From contig NZ_CP113061.1 of NCBI RefSeq assembly GCF_026625745.1, forward strand, positions 1,079,501 to 1,143,500: a DNA stretch of 64,000 bases, written 5' to 3'. Shown here piece after piece: positions 61,002-64,000 of this stretch. Each line of letters opens with the position of its first letter. The first letter of the stretch is position 1. Origin of the DNA: Asticcacaulis sp. SL142 (GTDB taxonomy: Bacteria > Pseudomonadota > Alphaproteobacteria > Caulobacterales > Caulobacteraceae). Both the position numbers and the translations under genes were made by a program. The notes under the pieces are model-generated. The model was not told the origin of the DNA. It ran no database searches and saw only the letters and a list, made by a program, of their open reading frames with translations.

Positions 61002-62387
61002 ATGAACACTATCGGGAGCGCGGGCCCACCCGCCAAAGTCGGACTGTTTGAAAAAATCAGTTATGGCGCAGGCGATACCGGGTTTAATTTTTACTGGACG
61101 ACGATTTCCGCGTTTCTGATGATTTTCTATACCGATGTGTTCGGTATTTCGGCCGCCGCCGCGGGCACCATGTTGCTGACGACCAAGATTGTTGACGCTA
61201 TCACCGACCCGATCATGGGCGCCATTGCCGACCGCACCAAGACCAAATGGGGCAAGTTCCGGCCATATATCCTATGGATGATCATCCCGATGATTGGCGC
61301 CGGCGTCCTGACCTTTTCAACGCCCGATCTGGATGAAGGCGGCAAACTGATCTACGCCTATGCCACCTTTACGCTTTTGATGGTCATCTACACCGCCATC
61401 AATATCCCCTATAATGCCCTGTCAGGGGTGATGACCCCGGACGGCCAGCAGCGCTCGACCATCATATCGTTCCGGTTTATTGGCGGGTTTTTGGGCGGCA
61501 CGATCGTCACCTATTTCACCCCACCGCTGGTCAAATATTTGTCAGCCACCTTCGGGGGTGGCGATGAGACCATCGGCTGGCAACTGGTCATGGTGGTATA
61601 CGGCATTATCGCGGGCCTGTTGTTCCTCAACCTGTTTCTCAATACCCGTGAGCGGGTCGAGCCCTTACAGGAAACAAACGCCTCGCCGCTGCGTGATATT
61701 CGTGACCTGACCCAGAACGGGCCGTGGGTGGTGCTGTTTTTTCTGGCGTTGATCATCATGGTGACCATCACCCTGCGGATGAGTACGTCCGCCTATTATA
61801 TGAAATATTATATTGAGCGGCCCGATCTGACCGGCGCGTTTCTGACCGTCTACGGGATTGCGCTGGCGGTGGGGTCGGCCTGCACGCCGATCCTGACCAG
61901 GTTTTTCGATAAAAAGCACATCCTGATGGTGCTGATGGCCATAGTCGGTGTGCTGTGTGTGGCTTTCTATTTTGTGCCCAAGGACCAGATCGGTTTGCTG
62001 TTTGCCTTGCAAATCCTGATCGGCCTGACCTTGGGGCCAAAGTCGCCGCTGGCCTATTCGATGTATGCCGATACCGCCGACTACAACGAATGGAAAACCG
62101 GCCGGCGAGCCACGGCCATGACCTTTTCAGCCGCCACCTTTTCGCAAAAACTGGGCGGGGCCTTGGCGTCATTCGTTATCGGCATCGTGTTTTCGGCGCT
62201 GGGCTATGTCGCCAATCAGGCCCAGACTGGCGCGTCACAATCGGGCATCGTCATGTTGATGACCCTGGCGCCGGGCGCCGTGGCCCTGTTTGCCGCCATT
62301 ATCACTGGCTTTTACAGCCTGACCAAACAAGACCTGGAAATCATTCAGATTGACTTAGCCGAGCGTAAATTAAGTTCCCATGACTGA
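61002..62387 (+). CDS. Glycoside-pentoside-hexuronide (GPH) family sugar:cation symporter
   Basis: 461 residues, 12 predicted membrane helices of the MelB/GPH class. [19 protein letters not shown] at the N-terminus, the signature [22 protein letters not shown] in the first cytoplasmic loop, and [20 protein letters not shown] late, all typical of GPH symporters such as XynB or LacS without the IIA domain. It takes up a disaccharide or oligosaccharide with Na+ or H+. ATG 61002 with GGGAAG upstream. Its stop overlaps the start of the phosphorylase gene by eight bases, so the two are translationally coupled and the phosphorylase substrate is probably the imported sugar. Confidence 0.92.
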   Translation: MNTIGSAGPPAKVGLFEKISYGAGDTGFNFYWTTISAFLMIFYTDVFGISAAAAGTMLLTTKIVDAITDPIMGAIADRTKTKWGKFRPYILWMIIPMIGAGVLTFSTPDLDEGGKLIYAYATFTLLMVIYTAINIPYNALSGVMTPDGQQRSTIISFRFIGGFLGGTIVTYFTPPLVKYLSATFGGGDETIGWQLVMVVYGIIAGLLFLNLFLNTRERVEPLQETNASPLRDIRDLTQNGPWVVLFFLALIIMVTITLRMSTSAYYMKYYIERPDLTGAFLTVYGIALAVGSACTPILTRFFDKKHILMVLMAIVGVLCVAFYFVPKDQIGLLFALQILIGLTLGPKSPLAYSMYADTADYNEWKTGRRATAMTFSAATFSQKLGGALASFVIGIVFSALGYVANQAQTGASQSGIVMLMTLAPGAVALFAAIITGFYSLTKQDLEIIQIDLAERKLSSHD

Positions 62388-64000
62388 CCTAATAATCAAT
62401 GATGGACTAACCTGCACCTTGACCTCACCGACCGCTCTGCCGCGGGCATCGGGGTTTTTGTGGAACCGCAAGATGATGCTGCACATGAACGCGCGCGGCT
62501 TTGCCACGTCGCAGTTCATGCAGCCTGAACCGGCCAAATACGCCTATGCCCCGAACCTTGAAGCCAAGACCTTCATGCAGCCGGAGCAGCCCTATTACGC
62601 CCACCATCCGGGCCGGTTCTTTTACCTCAAAGACGAAGATACGGGTGAGGTCTTTTCCGCGCCTTATGAGCCGGTGCGCGTGGTGCCGGATAAGTTCGCA
62701 TTTACCCTGTCGGCGCATGATATCACCTGGCGCATCGAGCATCTGGGGGTGCGGGTCGATATCACCCTTAACCTGCCGGTGGAGGATGTGGTCGAACTGT
62801 GGGAAGTGACGGTCACCAACCTCACAGACCGGATGAGGACAATCGGATTTTATCCTTTTTTCACCATCGGTTACATGAGCTGGATGAATCAATCTGCGAC
62901 CTTTGATGCGCACCTGAATGGCATTGTTGCCACCTGTGTTTCGCCCTACCAAAAGGTTGCTGACTATTTCAAAAACAAGGACTTTAAGGACAAGACCTTT
63001 TTCCTGAGCGAGCACACACCGGCGGGCTGGGAATGTCGACGCGAAGCCTTTGAGGGCGAAGGGGGCTTACATAATCCGGATGGTCTGCGCGATGGCCTGG
63101 CCAGCGAAGACGCCATCTATGAAACGCCCACCGCCGTTATGAAGTTTGATCTGGAACTGGCGGCCGGTGCGTCCACTACCCACCGTTTTCTGTTTGGCCC
63201 CGCCTTTGATGACGCCGAAATCACCGCCATCAAGGCCCGCTATCTATCGGTACAAGGGTTCGACGACGCCCGCCGCGACTATCAGGCCTATGTCGCCGCA
63301 GGGGCCGGGGTCGTCAAAATTAAAACCCCCGACGCCCACTTTGATCAGTTCGTCAATCATTGGCTGGCGCGGCAGGTCTATTACCACGGCGATGTCAATC
63401 GCCTTACCACCGATCCACAGACCCGCAACTACCTGCAGGATGCGCTCGGCATGGTCTATATCCGCCCTGACGCGGCGCGGATTGCGCTTACCACCGCCCT
63501 GTCGCAACAGCACGATAGCGGTGCCATGCCTGACGGTGTGCTGCTGGTTGAAGGGGCGGAACTCAAGTATATCAATCAGGTACCGCACACCGATCACTGC
63601 GTCTGGCTGCCGATCCTGCTGGATGCCTATGTGCGCGAAACCGGTGATTACGGCTTGCTGGATCAGGTGGTGACCAATGCTGCCACGGGTCTGAGCCTGA
63701 CGGTCCGCGATCGCATGACGGCGGCCATGAACTGGCTGCTGACCGCGCGCGATCACCGGGGCTTGAGTTACATCGCTCAGGGCGACTGGTGCGACCCGAT
63801 GAATATGGTCGGCTATAAGGGCAAGGGCGTGTCCGGCTGGCTGACCCTGGCCAGCGGTTATGCGCTAAAACTGTGGGCGCAGATCTGCGCTGATGCGGGC
63901 GATGAGGCCACCGCCAAGGCAATGCGCGCAGGCGTCGATGATCTGAACACGGCGGCCAACACCCACCTGTGGGACGGGCAGTGGTACGCGCGCGGTATCA
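62380..64000 (+). CDS. GH94-type glycoside phosphorylase (5' part; runs off the window)
   Basis: The first 540 codons are visible from ATG 62380 and the frame is still open at 64000; a complete enzyme is about 800 residues. Resembles cellobiose/cellodextrin phosphorylases: N-terminal beta-sandwich (about 1-270, [20 protein letters not shown]-like), then the helical barrel with [40 protein letters not shown] and [20 protein letters not shown], whose Asp region holds the general acid. It splits a beta-glucoside with phosphate to give a sugar 1-phosphate. Coupled to the GPH symporter. Cellobiose versus other substrates cannot be decided from this part. Confidence 0.88.
   Translation, partial: MTDLIINDGLTCTLTSPTALPRASGFLWNRKMMLHMNARGFATSQFMQPEPAKYAYAPNLEAKTFMQPEQPYYAHHPGRFFYLKDEDTGEVFSAPYEPVRVVPDKFAFTLSAHDITWRIEHLGVRVDITLNLPVEDVVELWEVTVTNLTDRMRTIGFYPFFTIGYMSWMNQSATFDAHLNGIVATCVSPYQKVADYFKNKDFKDKTFFLSEHTPAGWECRREAFEGEGGLHNPDGLRDGLASEDAIYETPTAVMKFDLELAAGASTTHRFLFGPAFDDAEITAIKARYLSVQGFDDARRDYQAYVAAGAGVVKIKTPDAHFDQFVNHWLARQVYYHGDVNRLTTDPQTRNYLQDALGMVYIRPDAARIALTTALSQQHDSGAMPDGVLLVEGAELKYINQVPHTDHCVWLPILLDAYVRETGDYGLLDQVVTNAATGLSLTVRDRMTAAMNWLLTARDHRGLSYIAQGDWCDPMNMVGYKGKGVSGWLTLASGYALKLWAQICADAGDEATAKAMRAGVDDLNTAANTHLWDGQWYARGI

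Overview
The window comes from a GC-rich alphaproteobacterium of the Caulobacteraceae, most likely Asticcacaulis or a close relative. The strongest markers are a division-site ATPase of the MipZ type, the nucleoid protein GapR, and an 823-residue SpmX. That SpmX has a muramidase-like N-terminus, two membrane helices at its C-terminus and a greatly enlarged middle, which is the form known from Asticcacaulis rather than the shorter Caulobacter protein. No phage, plasmid, CRISPR array or classical insertion sequence is visible. Most of the window is ordinary chromosome, punctuated by short intergenic repeats.

Layout. 1-5.9 kb: putA (proline catabolism), a repeat cluster, a candidate small RNA, a TPP riboswitch and thiC. 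5.9-7.0 kb: an AT-rich island with two unknown membrane-anchored ORFs. 7.0-8.4 kb: a DUF559 nuclease-like gene embedded in repeats and flanked by two copies of the start of an unknown gene. 8.4-10.5 kb: a compact mipZ / J-domain / astacin-protease operon on the minus strand. 10.8-12.4 kb: a short MprF-like protein. 12.8-19.9 kb: a five-gene signalling operon (single receiver, large CHASE3-GAF hybrid kinase with three receivers, CheR, CheB, second hybrid kinase) without CheA, CheW or a chemoreceptor. 19.9-26.2 kb: SPOR lipoprotein, panC, FkbM methyltransferase, DUF1489, cNMP-patatin phospholipase and a methyltransferase. 26.3-31.7 kb: spmX, mgtE and a Sel1-repeat protein. 31.8-38.5 kb: tRNA-Leu(GAG), a FliN-like protein, lipB, DUF805 with a tandemly triplicated 3' end, two VWA/TadG-type proteins and an RluA-type pseudouridine synthase. 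38.5-46 kb: brnTA toxin-antitoxin, rarA, and an RND efflux pair with a divergent TetR regulator. 46-51.5 kb: glyoxylate bypass (RamB/ScfR-type regulator, aceA, aceB) interleaved with two microprotein genes. 51.6-54.8 kb: three tandem DUF6491 genes and mnmC. 54.8-64 kb: Ala-rich lipoprotein, motA, M14-type deacylase, an AT-rich HEPN/AbiU2-like gene, MltB-type transglycosylase, rpmJ, gapR, and a GPH sugar symporter overlapping a GH94-type phosphorylase cut off by the window end.

Several groups plausibly work together: aceA and aceB with the divergent regulator (growth on C2 compounds and fatty acids), the symporter with the phosphorylase (uptake and phosphorolysis of a beta-glucoside), the CheR/CheB/hybrid-kinase operon (adaptation-type signalling), and mipZ, spmX and gapR (cell cycle, polarity and chromosome, although these three are not adjacent). 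Intergenic space is rich in at least three families of inverted repeats. The commonest begins CCCCTCCGTC and is intimately linked to the DUF559 gene. The least understood and most promising items are that repeat-DUF559 module, the CheA-less signalling operon, the candidate small RNA upstream of thiC, and the orphan HEPN gene.
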